A DNA stretch of 64,000 nt, taken from NCBI RefSeq assembly GCF_000337595.1, contig NZ_AOIL01000018.1, positions 1 to 64,000 on the forward strand. Direction: 5' to 3'. Origin of the DNA: Natrialba taiwanensis DSM 12281. GTDB lineage: Archaea > Halobacteriota > Halobacteria > Halobacteriales > Natrialbaceae. Positions 16,739-24,959 of the stretch are shown one piece after another; position 1 is the stretch's first letter; each line of letters opens with the position of its first letter. A model generated the notes under the pieces. The model saw nothing but the letters and a program-made list of their open reading frames with translations, did no database searches and had not been told where the DNA came from. A program made the translations under genes and the position numbers.

Positions 16739-17023
16739 ATGGCCGGCATCCTCGATACGATCAAGCTCGCTGGCGTCCTCGTCCTGGCGATTCCCGCCGC
16801 ACTCGCTGGACTTGAGTTCGCCCTCGTCCGCGGCGACCCAACTACGGGCGTGATCTTGCTCGGGTTGGCCGCCGGACTCGTCGTCGTCGAACGATGGATA
16901 ACGATGCCGTCGGATATTCCCGAACTCGTTGCCAGCCGCGTCGTCGGATCGGTTGTCACGGATCCAGAGTCGGCAGACGATGAGAGCGAGACGGAGACGA
17001 CTGATACTGCAAACGGGCGCTAG
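16739..17023 (+). CDS. Small haloarchaeal membrane protein
   Basis: 94 residues, ATG at 16739, divergent from riboflavin synthase. Two hydrophobic helices (KLAGVLVLAIPAALAGLEFA and TGVILLGLAAGLVVVERW) separated by a short RGDPTT turn are followed by a cytoplasmic, acidic tail (ESADDESETETTDTANGR). It resembles small haloarchaeal membrane families (DUF7533-like, tentative). No enzymatic motif. Convergent with the M24 gene. Confidence 0.7.
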   Translation: MAGILDTIKLAGVLVLAIPAALAGLEFALVRGDPTTGVILLGLAAGLVVVERWITMPSDIPELVASRVVGSVVTDPESADDESETETTDTANGR

Positions 17024-17064
17024 TTGGACGTTCCTGATTCTGGATCGATCGACCTGCCGAGTTC

Positions 17065-18357
17065 TTACGAGTTCGGTTCTCGAACGGCGTTCGGATCGAG
17101 TGATCGTGACGGTGCAGCGAGCCAGTTGGTGGGAGTGGATTCGCTGTGTTCGCTGTATTCGCTGTGTTCGTCGGCATCGCCAGCCACCTCAGATGCCTCA
17201 CCGACCGCGAGTAGATCCGCGATCCGGAGCCAGGCTCCGTCCGCGACGTGAACCGCCGATTCGAGCCGGACGACGTGACCGGGTTCGATATCGTCGCCGA
17301 CGGCTCGCGGGAACTCGGTCGGTTCGAGCCCGACACCCGAGACGCGGGTCGTGACCGCGTCGGCCTCCTCGAAGCCGAACGCGCGGACCTCGGCCTCGAG
17401 ATCGGCCTCGACGGCACCGACCGTTTCGGTGGCCGCGGTCAGCATGGCCCGTGCCGAGCGAAACGACTGCGTGACGCCGACGTGTGCTCTGCGCTCGCGG
17501 CCCCCGTCGCTGTCGACGACGAACGTGCGGACGAGCCCACCGTGGTACCCGGACGGTCCGCGGGGTGCGGCCTCGATGACGATGAGGTCGTCGGGGGCAA
17601 ACGCGGTTTCACCGTCCGTGGCAGTTGTGGACGTGTGATCCCGTTCGAGAGAGACGACCGTATTGCCGGCGGGGAACGCGCCCGCTGCGACGATGGCCTC
17701 GTCGACCGCCGTTCGAAGCCGCTCGGGGGTCAGTGGGCTGTCGTCGTTGACGAGTTCACCGTCGCGTACCGTCGCCGCCGCGAGCAGGGTTGCTGCTCGT
17801 CGGATGCCGGCGCTTGCGGCCGCCTGCGCGGCCGCAATTTCCTGCCGTTCGGATGGTGTTTTCTTCGCACGAGCGCGTTCGAGAACCGTCGTCGAGGCGA
17901 GCGCGAGCCCGGCGTTCTCGAGGTAGAGCGCGGCATCGTGTGGAATCGAGGGCGGCGTCAGCACCGTGGCCGAGCCGAGGCGCTCTGCCAGCGTCGTGGC
18001 GAGTTCAGAAGCGGGGTGGGGCGACGAGTCGTCGGTCGGTGCCCGAGTGCGGACGAGCCACCGGCCGGCCGATTCGGCGGCGGACCGGCTCTCCGCCGGC
18101 CGAACGAAGGCGACTGCAACGAGTGTCGATGGTGCCGGGGCGGACGGGGACTGGAGTCTCGGTCTCGATTGTGATTTCGAGTCCGAGATGAACTCGGGTC
18201 CGGCGTCAACGTCGACTCCGCTGTGCGCCACACAGTAGCGAATCGCCGGTTCGCGAAGCGGTCCGACGTGGACGAACGCCGCGGCCTCGCGGCGCTCAAC
18301 GGCGTCGCTGAGGAGTGCACCGTCCCCGTCGTTCGGATCGAATTCGTCCGCGGTCAC
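17065..18357 (-). CDS. M24 (pita-bread) peptidase-fold protein lacking metal ligands
   Basis: 430 residues, GTG start at 18357. The C-terminal region (about residues 165-400) has the creatinase/aminopeptidase P fold pattern: helical ERARAKKTPSERQEIAAAQ, then LIVIEAAPRGPSGYHGGLVR and GDDIEPGHVVRLESAV. In active M24 enzymes two Asp, one His and two Glu bind metals. Here the first Asp position is Glu (VIEAAP), the second reads GG, the GHGIG His region reads VSGVGL and the last Glu reads RIADLL. Proteolysis is therefore unlikely, and a binding or scaffold role is possible. The C-terminal tail has a 9-bp tandem repeat giving EHSEYSEHSES. It starts 9 bases after the helicase stop, so the two genes form an operon. 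Confidence 0.78.
   Translation of the reverse strand: MTADEFDPNDGDGALLSDAVERREAAAFVHVGPLREPAIRYCVAHSGVDVDAGPEFISDSKSQSRPRLQSPSAPAPSTLVAVAFVRPAESRSAAESAGRWLVRTRAPTDDSSPHPASELATTLAERLGSATVLTPPSIPHDAALYLENAGLALASTTVLERARAKKTPSERQEIAAAQAAASAGIRRAATLLAAATVRDGELVNDDSPLTPERLRTAVDEAIVAAGAFPAGNTVVSLERDHTSTTATDGETAFAPDDLIVIEAAPRGPSGYHGGLVRTFVVDSDGGRERRAHVGVTQSFRSARAMLTAATETVGAVEADLEAEVRAFGFEEADAVTTRVSGVGLEPTEFPRAVGDDIEPGHVVRLESAVHVADGAWLRIADLLAVGEASEVAGDADEHSEYSEHSESTPTNWLAAPSRSLDPNAVREPNS
17140..17170 (-). repeat. Nine-base tandem repeat in the M24 gene tail
   Basis: TTCGCTGTG, TTCGCTGTA, TTCGCTGTG and a partial fourth unit lie head to tail at 17140-17170. Read on the minus strand they encode the alternating EHS/EYS tail. 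In-frame slippage that varies tail length is expected. Confidence 0.7.
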
Positions 18358-18366
18358 AGTGTGGAC

Positions 18367-20244
18367 TTACGGCGCTTCGGCTTCGAGTTCGTCCTCGCTC
18401 GTCGCGTCTGCATCGGTCGGTTGCTGGGCCGTTTCGATCAACTCCTCGAGCGGCGTCTCGGTGAGCCGGTTGTGGAGCAACACGTCGATCGGCAGCGTCG
18501 GTGCGCCGTCGACCAGGTTTTCGAGTATGACGAGCCGTTCGCGGGCGCGGGACATGCCGACGTAGAAGACGCGACGTTCGTTGTCCGTCAGGACAGGGAC
18601 GGGCGAGGTCGTCTTGGTGAACTCTTCGCAGCCGGGAACGTCCGTGGGGTCGTCGACGGTTGCGACCATCTGTTCGACGACCTTCTCGGTGAGGTCGGTG
18701 CCGACGATGACGTGGTCGGCCTCACGGCCCTTCGCGGAGTGGATCGTGCCGACGCGGACGCGGTCGGTATCCATGCCGGTGTACTCCCCGATACCGAAGT
18801 ACGAGCGGATGCTCTTCTTCTGGAAGTTCGTCACCTTGCGCAGCATGTCGCCGGCCGAGGACGGGCCGGGCATGAACGGCGCGTGGTCCTCGATGACTTT
18901 GGCGGGGATCATGAGTTCCTGCAGATCGTCGATCCCCGTCTCTTCCTGGCGCTCGTCGATCGTATCGAACAGTTCGTCGCGCTCGTTGGTCCCGAAGGCG
19001 GACTCCTGGAGCATATCCGCAAGACGACGCGCCTGCAGGCCCGTTACGTCGTCGCCTGCGTCGATCGCCTCGACGGCGCGAACGTACTGGGTGAGTCGAT
19101 CGGTCCACATCCGCTGATCCGTCAGCGAGGTAAACGGCACCCCTTCGGTGATGAACTCATCGATGAACTGGAACATCTGGTAGCGCGCCCGGAAGAGGAT
19201 CATGATCGTCCCCGCGTCCGCGGCGAGCGTGCGCCGGACCATCCGGACCACGTCGAGCATCGAGGCGTTCCGCCGCGCTTCGACTGCGCCGCCTTCCTTG
19301 CGCGGCTTGAGGTCTTTGTCTTGTCGGTGGTCAATGTGGCGAATCTCCTGGTTGACCGCGTTGAGCACGTTCGACGGTAGCCGGTACGAGTTCGGCAAAA
19401 TCACGTCGTCGTCGACCGATTCTTCGAGCAAGAGCGCGGGGTCTGCGCCCTGCCAGGAGTAGACGACCTGGTCGTCGTCGCCGGCGATCAGGACCTGCTC
19501 CATGTGGGACTTCCACTCGTCGTACACGTCGTACTGGAGCGTGGTGATGTCCTGGAACTCGTCGATCACGAGGTAGTCGACGCTCGGGAGCAGCGATCGC
19601 TGCCGGACCCGCTCCAGCATGTCTGCAAAGCCGATCTTGCCCTGCTCGCCCTTATAAGAGCGCCAGGCGCGAATCGCCTCCGGAACGTCGATTCGATCGT
19701 CGTCGCTCGGCCAGGTCGGCGTGTACTTGTTGCCTTCCTGTGCGTTCGGGTCGATCTCCGGCGGCAGTCGGACCTCCTCGTCGTCCCACTGGAACGGCAC
19801 GTCGTACCAGTCGGAGACGTCCCGTCGCGTTCGCTGGAGCCACTGACTCGTCGCGATAACCTTGTTTCCGATCGTCGTCGACCGGGCGGTCCGGCGACCG
19901 GCACCGCTGTACTCGTCCTCGAACTCGAGACCGAAGTCCTCGCAGAACTCCTCTTTGTCCGACTCGCCGATAACGTCGCTTCGAGAAAGATCGAGAAGAT
20001 CGTAGGCCTTGGCGTGCATCGTACAGACGTTGCCCTGCAGTGCACGCGGACTCTCGCCGAGTCGGTCGGCCAATCGTTCGCGAACCTCCTGTGCTGCTGC
20101 TCGCGTATAGGAAACGACGAGGATGTCCCGAAACGTCACACCGTCCTGCTCTAGAATCTCTTCAACGTGGTCGAGAAGCGCTGTCGTCTTTCCGCTCCCC
20201 GGACCACCGAACAACCGGGTCACCTTCGTCTCCGTGGTAGCCAT
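18367..20244 (-). CDS. UvrD/Rep-family superfamily 1 DNA helicase
   Basis: 625 residues. Motif I is GGPGSGKTT at residues 13-21, motif Ia VVSYTRAAAQEVRERL, motif II YLVIDEFQDIT, motif III LIAGDDDQVVYSWQGAD, motif V VGTIHSAKGREADHVIV and motif VI RRVFYVGMSRARERLVIL. It is an ATP-driven 3'-5' DNA translocase for repair or recombination. It is shorter than bacterial UvrD (about 720) and lacks a recognisable nuclease domain. The M24-fold gene follows after 9 bases. The start ATG at 20244 is preceded by about 360 bases without genes. Helicase identity is certain; the pathway is not. Confidence 0.93.
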   Translation of the reverse strand: MATTETKVTRLFGGPGSGKTTALLDHVEEILEQDGVTFRDILVVSYTRAAAQEVRERLADRLGESPRALQGNVCTMHAKAYDLLDLSRSDVIGESDKEEFCEDFGLEFEDEYSGAGRRTARSTTIGNKVIATSQWLQRTRRDVSDWYDVPFQWDDEEVRLPPEIDPNAQEGNKYTPTWPSDDDRIDVPEAIRAWRSYKGEQGKIGFADMLERVRQRSLLPSVDYLVIDEFQDITTLQYDVYDEWKSHMEQVLIAGDDDQVVYSWQGADPALLLEESVDDDVILPNSYRLPSNVLNAVNQEIRHIDHRQDKDLKPRKEGGAVEARRNASMLDVVRMVRRTLAADAGTIMILFRARYQMFQFIDEFITEGVPFTSLTDQRMWTDRLTQYVRAVEAIDAGDDVTGLQARRLADMLQESAFGTNERDELFDTIDERQEETGIDDLQELMIPAKVIEDHAPFMPGPSSAGDMLRKVTNFQKKSIRSYFGIGEYTGMDTDRVRVGTIHSAKGREADHVIVGTDLTEKVVEQMVATVDDPTDVPGCEEFTKTTSPVPVLTDNERRVFYVGMSRARERLVILENLVDGAPTLPIDVLLHNRLTETPLEELIETAQQPTDADATSEDELEAEAP

Positions 20245-20602
20245 TATCCCTGTTCAGGGGCGCGACACCCATAAGTGACGTGGGTTTTCCCCGAGCGCTA
20301 GATGGGCTGTACACGCTTCTCACGGCCGGACTCCGGACGACAATTGCCAGCACGCAGACGGACTGCTATTAGTCAGTGCCGGCGCACCCCGACCCGTCCA
20401 GCGGTTGCGCCGGGAAATCGGTACAGCAGCCCGTCTCACAGTCGATACTGACAGCACAAATTGCAATTGCAGATGGTGCTCTAGTGCTGTGCCAGTAGCG
20501 GTGGCAGCGACTGTATTACGGTCGGTAGCGGTACAGCCGCCGCCTCGAAGCCGCTCCCGGAGACGCCCATAGCGCGTCAGCACCGGTACCGACAGCCACA
20601 AC
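20245..20602. other. Intergenic region upstream of the helicase
   Basis: 358 bases between the helicase start and the stop of the small zinc-finger gene, both on the minus strand. Only Arg/Ser-rich shadow frames run through it. GGTACAG occurs twice (near 20419 and 20531), and an AT-rich palindrome-like AAATTGCAATTGCAG is at 20457-20471. No tRNA or recognised RNA is present. Confidence 0.5.
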
Positions 20603-20761
20603 TCACGTGGTTCGTGATGAGCGGGCGGTTCGAACGTCCGCTCCGTCGCGAATCTTGTCCTCACACTCCGGACAGACGCGGGGCTCATCGACGTTACGGG
20701 GCGTAAAAACGCGGGCGTACGCATCCGTCACGAACGACCCACAGTTCTGGCATTCCGGCAT
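20603..20761 (-). CDS. Tiny zinc-finger protein (haloarchaeal DUF7563-like)
   Basis: 52 residues from the ATG at 20761. Two CxxC pairs (PECQNCGSFVT and RVCPECEDKIR) frame a basic-aromatic middle (DAYARVFTPRNVDEP), a treble-clef or ribbon zinc site. Short proteins with this exact plan are widespread in haloarchaea and often occur in several copies. The frame extends 12 codons upstream to 20797, but the shorter start fits the family. It could bind nucleic acid or a protein partner; no target is known. Confidence 0.8.
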   Translation of the reverse strand: MPECQNCGSFVTDAYARVFTPRNVDEPRVCPECEDKIRDGADVRTARSSRTT

Positions 20762-20856
20762 AGGTCCTCTTCGGTGACCTATTGGTGAGCTATCCATTAT
20801 AATTGTATCGTCACCGGCTGGCGGAAATTACCGGCGTCGGCCGCCGTCAGCCAGCC

Positions 20857-21039
20857 CTATACCGATGGCTCCCATCCACAGACTGTACACGAACTCGCAG
20901 AAAGGTCGTGGAGTCCGCTACACTCGGGACACTGTTTCTTATTATACTCGCGTTCCCAGCCGACTTCATCGACAGCGTGCCCGCGGTCAGTAAGGAACTG
21001 GTCGAAAACGTCACCGGCATCATCGGGTGCGGATGCCAT
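20857..21039 (-). CDS. HVO_0416-type small zinc-finger protein
   Basis: 60 residues, starting at the ATG at 21039 (MASAPDDAGDVFDQFLTDRG). The C-terminal half carries CPECSGLHDLSASSCTVCGW, two CxxC motifs of a zinc ribbon, preceded by WEREYNKKQ. Length, N-terminus and motif match a conserved haloarchaeal small-protein family (HVO_0416 family by recollection). Upstream in-frame codons to 21201 are Ser/Arg-rich and are not counted. Role unknown. Divergent from the ubaA gene. Confidence 0.85.
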   Translation of the reverse strand: MASAPDDAGDVFDQFLTDRGHAVDEVGWEREYNKKQCPECSGLHDLSASSCTVCGWEPSV

Positions 21040-21248
21040 GGGTGTGTGAAAGACAGGCACAGTCTTAAATTGTGGGGTCGCTGAAGACGCTGCCGATATC
21101 TTGGGACTATAACTCACACGTACATACACACCCCTGCTCGAACCACTTCCGGAGATGCACTGACGGACACTACGAGAACGAGACAGCGACAGCGTACTCA
21201 CTCCGTCCGACCCGCGAACTTTTCCACCTCTCGCCCGAACACTCGACT

Positions 21249-22085
21249 ATGAGCGACCTGCGTCTGGATGCCACCCAACTCGATCGCTACTCGCGACACG
21301 TGATCATGGACGAAATCGGTCCCGAGGGCCAACAGCGCCTGCTCGAAGGCAGTATCCTCGTCGTCGGCGCAGGCGGTCTCGGTGCCCCGGCGATCCAGTA
21401 CCTCGCAGCCGCAGGCGTCGGCCGCCTCGGCATCGTCGACGACGACATCGTCGAACGATCGAACCTCCAGCGCCAGATCGTCCACCGCGACGAGGATGTC
21501 GGCCGCCCGAAAGTCGACAGCGCCGCCGACTACGTCGCCGCACTCAACCCTGACATCGACATCGAAACCCACGAAACGCGTCTGACCGCGGCAAACGTGA
21601 CTGAACTCGTCGCCGACTACGATCTCGTCCTCGATGCGAGCGACAACTTCGCGACGCGCTATCTGCTTAACGACCACTGCGTACTCACCGAAACGCCGCT
21701 CTGTCACGGTGCGATCTACCGATTCGAGGGACAAGTGACGACGTTTACGAACGAACGCAGCGGCGACGACGACCCACCGTGTTACCGGTGTATCTTCCCC
21801 GAGGCACCCGAACCCGGAACCGTTCCCGACTGTGCGACCACCGGCGTCCTCGGGGTGCTCCCCGGAACCGTCGGTTGCATCCAGGCGACCGAAGCCGTCA
21901 AGTACCTGCTCGGGAAGGGAGACCTCCTCGAAGGCCGTCTCCTCCTCTACGATGCGATGGACATGACCTTCGAGACGGTGGACGTGCTATCGAATCCATC
22001 CTGTCCCGTCTGCGGCGACGATCCCGAGATCGAATCCGTCGAAGACGTCTCCTACGACGGAACCTGTACGATCTCGGCCGACTGA
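21249..22085 (+). CDS. ubaA: E1-like adenylyltransferase UbaA/MoeB/ThiF
   Basis: 278 residues. It adenylates the C-terminal Gly of small archaeal modifier/sulfur-carrier proteins (SAMPs). In Haloferax, UbaA drives protein sampylation and also sulfur transfer for molybdopterin and tRNA thiolation. Seen here: N-terminal helix (LDRYSRHVIMDEIGPEGQQ), Rossmann GxGxxG as VVGAGGLGAPAIQYLAAAG, the adenylation Arg/Asp region (DDDIVERSNLQRQ, DASDNFATR), two zinc-binding CxxC pairs (CYRC and CPVC), and the likely catalytic Cys in PDCATTGVLGVLPG. The start ATG at 21249 gives MSDLRLDATQL; the longer frame from 21072 is not family-like. Monocistronic. Confidence 0.93.
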   Translation: MSDLRLDATQLDRYSRHVIMDEIGPEGQQRLLEGSILVVGAGGLGAPAIQYLAAAGVGRLGIVDDDIVERSNLQRQIVHRDEDVGRPKVDSAADYVAALNPDIDIETHETRLTAANVTELVADYDLVLDASDNFATRYLLNDHCVLTETPLCHGAIYRFEGQVTTFTNERSGDDDPPCYRCIFPEAPEPGTVPDCATTGVLGVLPGTVGCIQATEAVKYLLGKGDLLEGRLLLYDAMDMTFETVDVLSNPSCPVCGDDPEIESVEDVSYDGTCTISAD

Positions 22086-22142
22086 TAGCTAACTCGTCGA
22101 ACTTGCGGACGCCGTTGTAATTTCTCGACTGGCTCACTCGAC

Positions 22143-23147
22143 TCATGCGGTCACAGCATCGCGCACCTCTCCGACACCGACGAGGGCGATGCAGGAGACG
22201 AACGCGGTCGTCCCGAGTTTGCCGCCCGCACCGGCGACCGCCGGCATCACCGCGAGATAGACGAGTCCACACAGTCCGCCGGCAACCCCGACGTGACCCG
22301 CCGTCGCCAGCCGCTCCGTACTCGACATGCCGACGAAAGAGGCACAGAACGCGACGGTCGCAAGCGTCGTCCCGAGTTCAGCGAGCGCGAGCGGGAACGC
22401 GATTCCGGCGACGGTGCCCACGAGCGCGGAGCCGACGACTGTTCCCAGTTCGAGGTGGAGACTCAGGACGACGGTCGCGACGGCGGCGACGGCCGCGACC
22501 GGAACGACGATCGGAACAAGATCCCACGCGGGCGAGCTCGTCGCGCCGTATTCGAGACCCAGACACGCGACCGTTGTGATGCAGCCGAAGAGGGCGATCG
22601 TGCCGAGTTTGCCGCCGAAGCCCCCGAAGGACTCCGCCGTCGCCACGAACGCGAGGCCGGCAAGCAGGCCGGCGACCGCGACGAATTCGGGGCCGGGAAA
22701 CACCGCCGGCGAGGCCATGCCGACGAACGAACCGCAGTAGAGCGGGACCGCGACCCGCGGGAGGGCGAGGCCGGCGGCCAGTCCGACCAGCGCGGACGCA
22801 AGTACCGGCCCGAGTTCAGCGCCGACGCTCGCACCGTAGGTGACGAGGGCACCGACGGTGACTGCGATCACGTCGTTGCCGTCCGTTCGGTCGAAACCGG
22901 CGGTATCGAGAGCGAGCTCATCGACGACGCGATCGCGTTCCGCGGCGGCCGCGACGGTCCCGGTGAGGGTGAGCGCGATCCCCGTCTGTACGCTGAGGCT
23001 TTCCGCGGAGAGACTAGGAAGACCGGCGACGGCGCTGGCGAGCAACGTGGCGGGCGTCAGGAGAAGCGCGACGTAGCCTGCGAACTGGATCGGACGATAT
23101 ATAGACGCGAATTCGGGTGCGGGCACGGACTCTGACACACGCCCCAC
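22143..23147 (-). CDS. Polytopic membrane protein with internal duplication, family not recognised
   Basis: 334 residues, about ten hydrophobic segments. Two halves repeat the same order of motifs. First half: ELGPVLASALVGLAAGLALP (111-130), CGSFVGMAS (138-146), GGFGGKLGTIALFGCI (175-190). Second half: ELGTVVGSALVGTVAGIAFP (233-252), CASFVGMSS (268-276), GAGGKLGTTAFVSCI (306-320). Pseudo-twofold membrane repeats are typical of transporters, and the Gly-Lys-Leu-Gly and Ser-Phe-Val-Gly-Met turns would sit at matching places in each half. No family name can be given from the motifs. The gene is alone between ubaA (convergent) and an SDR gene (same strand, 54 bases upstream). Confidence 0.75.
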   Translation of the reverse strand: MGRVSESVPAPEFASIYRPIQFAGYVALLLTPATLLASAVAGLPSLSAESLSVQTGIALTLTGTVAAAAERDRVVDELALDTAGFDRTDGNDVIAVTVGALVTYGASVGAELGPVLASALVGLAAGLALPRVAVPLYCGSFVGMASPAVFPGPEFVAVAGLLAGLAFVATAESFGGFGGKLGTIALFGCITTVACLGLEYGATSSPAWDLVPIVVPVAAVAAVATVVLSLHLELGTVVGSALVGTVAGIAFPLALAELGTTLATVAFCASFVGMSSTERLATAGHVGVAGGLCGLVYLAVMPAVAGAGGKLGTTAFVSCIALVGVGEVRDAVTA

Positions 23148-23201
23148 TCCCCGGAGGGCGACCGAGTACGTTACGATCTGTGACGCTCAACCGAGCAATT
23201 A

Positions 23202-24029
23202 CTAGCTGCGTAACAACCCCCCGTCGACCGGCACGGCAGCCCCGGTAACGAAACCCGCGCGCGAACTCGCGAGGAACGCAACCACGTCGCCGAGTTCAGT
23301 TGGCTCGCCGAGTCGCTCCATCGGTACGTCGCGGTCGAGTGCAGTGGTGTCTACCTCGGTATCGGTGTCGGTATCGGTATCAGTGCCGGCGTCGGCCTCG
23401 ACCTCACCCTCGGCAGTATCCCTACCGCTGACAGCAGCACCAGGGACACCGTCACGAGACGTTTCGAACCGCCCCGGCAGAACCGCGTTCGCGCGGATCG
23501 CCGGCGCGAATTCGCGGGCGAGCGTCTTCACGAGACCGATGACGGCCCGTCGGACCGAGTTCGACAGTACCAGTCCATCGCCAACCTCACGAACGGTGTG
23601 TGCGGTGAGACAGGTGATCGAACTGTTCGTCCCATCGAGCAGGTGCGAATGCGCCGCCTCGACCGTCCAGACGACGCTCATCACGAGTAGGTCGTAGGCC
23701 CGGTACCAGTCCTGTTCGTCCGTTTCGAGAAACGTTGTCCGCGGCGGCCAGCCGGCATCGGTGACGAGGTGGTCCAGCGAGCCGAACTCGTCGGCGGTCC
23801 GACTCACGAGTCGCGAGATCGCGTCGGGGTCCGTGAGGTCGGCGTCGAGTGCGAGAACGTCGCCGGCTCCCGTGACGTCGAGTTCATCGCGTGCCTCCGC
23901 GAGGCGATCCGCGTCTGGGCCGCAGATAGTGACGTTCGCGCCCTCCCCAGCCAGTGACCTGGCGCTCGCGAAGCCGAGACTGCTGGCGGTAGTGACCAGT
24001 GCCGTGTCATCGGCCAAATCGAGGTCCAT
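23202..24029 (-). CDS. Short-chain dehydrogenase/reductase with atypical active site
   Basis: 275 residues from the ATG at 24029; a TTG two codons earlier is less likely. Rossmann-fold SDR: nucleotide loop TTASSLGFASARSL replaces TGxxxGIG, and the NNAG element reads TDAGWPP. The usual YxxxK catalytic pair is replaced at LVLSNSVRRAVIGLVKTLA, where Tyr is absent and Arg takes the Lys place. This SNSxR variant recurs in a subgroup annotated as 3-oxoacyl-ACP reductase-like, so it may use different chemistry. The C-terminal MERLGEPTELGDVVAFLAS and VDGG are standard. A TDTDTDTDTEVD insert (about residue 218) comes from a hexanucleotide repeat and is probably a disordered loop. Confidence 0.88.
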   Translation of the reverse strand: MDLDLADDTALVTTASSLGFASARSLAGEGANVTICGPDADRLAEARDELDVTGAGDVLALDADLTDPDAISRLVSRTADEFGSLDHLVTDAGWPPRTTFLETDEQDWYRAYDLLVMSVVWTVEAAHSHLLDGTNSSITCLTAHTVREVGDGLVLSNSVRRAVIGLVKTLAREFAPAIRANAVLPGRFETSRDGVPGAAVSGRDTAEGEVEADAGTDTDTDTDTEVDTTALDRDVPMERLGEPTELGDVVAFLASSRAGFVTGAAVPVDGGLLRS

Positions 24030-24146
24030 AGCCAAGCGACGACGCGGAGAACCAAATTGATCGGGGGCTGCCGGCGTCGAATCTCATGTTCCCGTTCTCA
24101 CCGTTTGGCCTCATCCCCGGCCGTTCGGCACCGCTCGTCGCGGTAC

Positions 24147-24611
24147 TTACTCGCCGTCCTGGTGGCGAACGCGAACCATCCCCTCCGAGGTCACACCGAT
24201 GATCAGCGGCGTCGAAATCTGTCGGCCGGTGACTGCCGGCCCCGCTGCGTCACTGACGACCTTCATCAGATCCGGTGCGGTGTGATCGACTTTGACACCG
24301 GCGTCGTCGCAGGCGTCGTAGACTCGGTTCGGGACATCGTACAGGTCGGTACCGGCCGGAACGCGAACGCGTACCGGCGCACGAAGTGCCTCCGCAAAAG
24401 CAACCGTCTCGCGGGCTTTTTCGACGTTCTCGCGGGCGCTCGCCTCGATCGAAGAGACGTTCGCCCGCGAGGTCCCGAGTGCGGCCGCAATATCGGCCTG
24501 GGAAGTCCCCCGCTCGCGCAACGCGAGCACCTGGGCCTGCCGATCGGTCAGCACGCTCGTCTCGGCCTCGAAACCGATCTCCGCGAGCAACTCGTCGACT
24601 TCGTCGATCAT
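24147..24611 (-). CDS. Tfx family DNA-binding regulator
   Basis: 154 residues. N-terminal helix-turn-helix, about residues 20-60 (SVLTDRQAQVLALRERGTSQ followed by ADIAAALGTSRANVSSIE), like the sigma-70 region 4 type motif of Methanothermobacter Tfx, which binds the fmd (molybdenum formylmethanofuran dehydrogenase) promoter. The C-terminal half (PVRVRVPAGTDLYDVPNRVYD, APDLMKVV) is the conserved Tfx ligand/dimer domain. Haloarchaea lack the fmd operon, so the target here must differ. ubaA (MoeB-like) lies 2 kb away, but a molybdenum link is speculative. Monocistronic. Confidence 0.88.
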   Translation of the reverse strand: MIDEVDELLAEIGFEAETSVLTDRQAQVLALRERGTSQADIAAALGTSRANVSSIEASARENVEKARETVAFAEALRAPVRVRVPAGTDLYDVPNRVYDACDDAGVKVDHTAPDLMKVVSDAAGPAVTGRQISTPLIIGVTSEGMVRVRHQDGE

Positions 24612-24959
24612 GGATATCGTGACCGCCTCCGTGTACCGGCACCACTACCGACGGGACGGCTCCGCTCGTCCTGAACTCGCGTGCTCATATGGCGTATTCG
24701 AACTAAACGGAGGCGGGATCAAAGCTCTCCCGGTCGCTCCCTCAAACTGACGCTCTGGGGAACGAACCGGTCGCCAACGGATCGCAGAATCGAGTTCACT
24801 GACCGCATGACTGTCCGATTGTGGGCTGGGCGTGGGTGGCCCGGATAGCTGGTGACGATGATGGCGGGGCGGTGGCCGCAATCGGTGTCCGTGTTCCGTG
24901 TCCGGTGACCGACGGTCGACTGTCCACTCGAAACGTGTGGTCCCGGACTCAGCAGCCGA

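Noticed and set aside
18223-19380. Long plus-strand frame opposite the helicase
   Set aside because: Antisense shadow of a well-supported helicase; it lacks a family match and is common in GC-rich genomes.
20320-20724. 134-codon minus-strand frame
   Set aside because: Overlaps the small zinc-finger gene in another phase and is Arg/Ser-rich.
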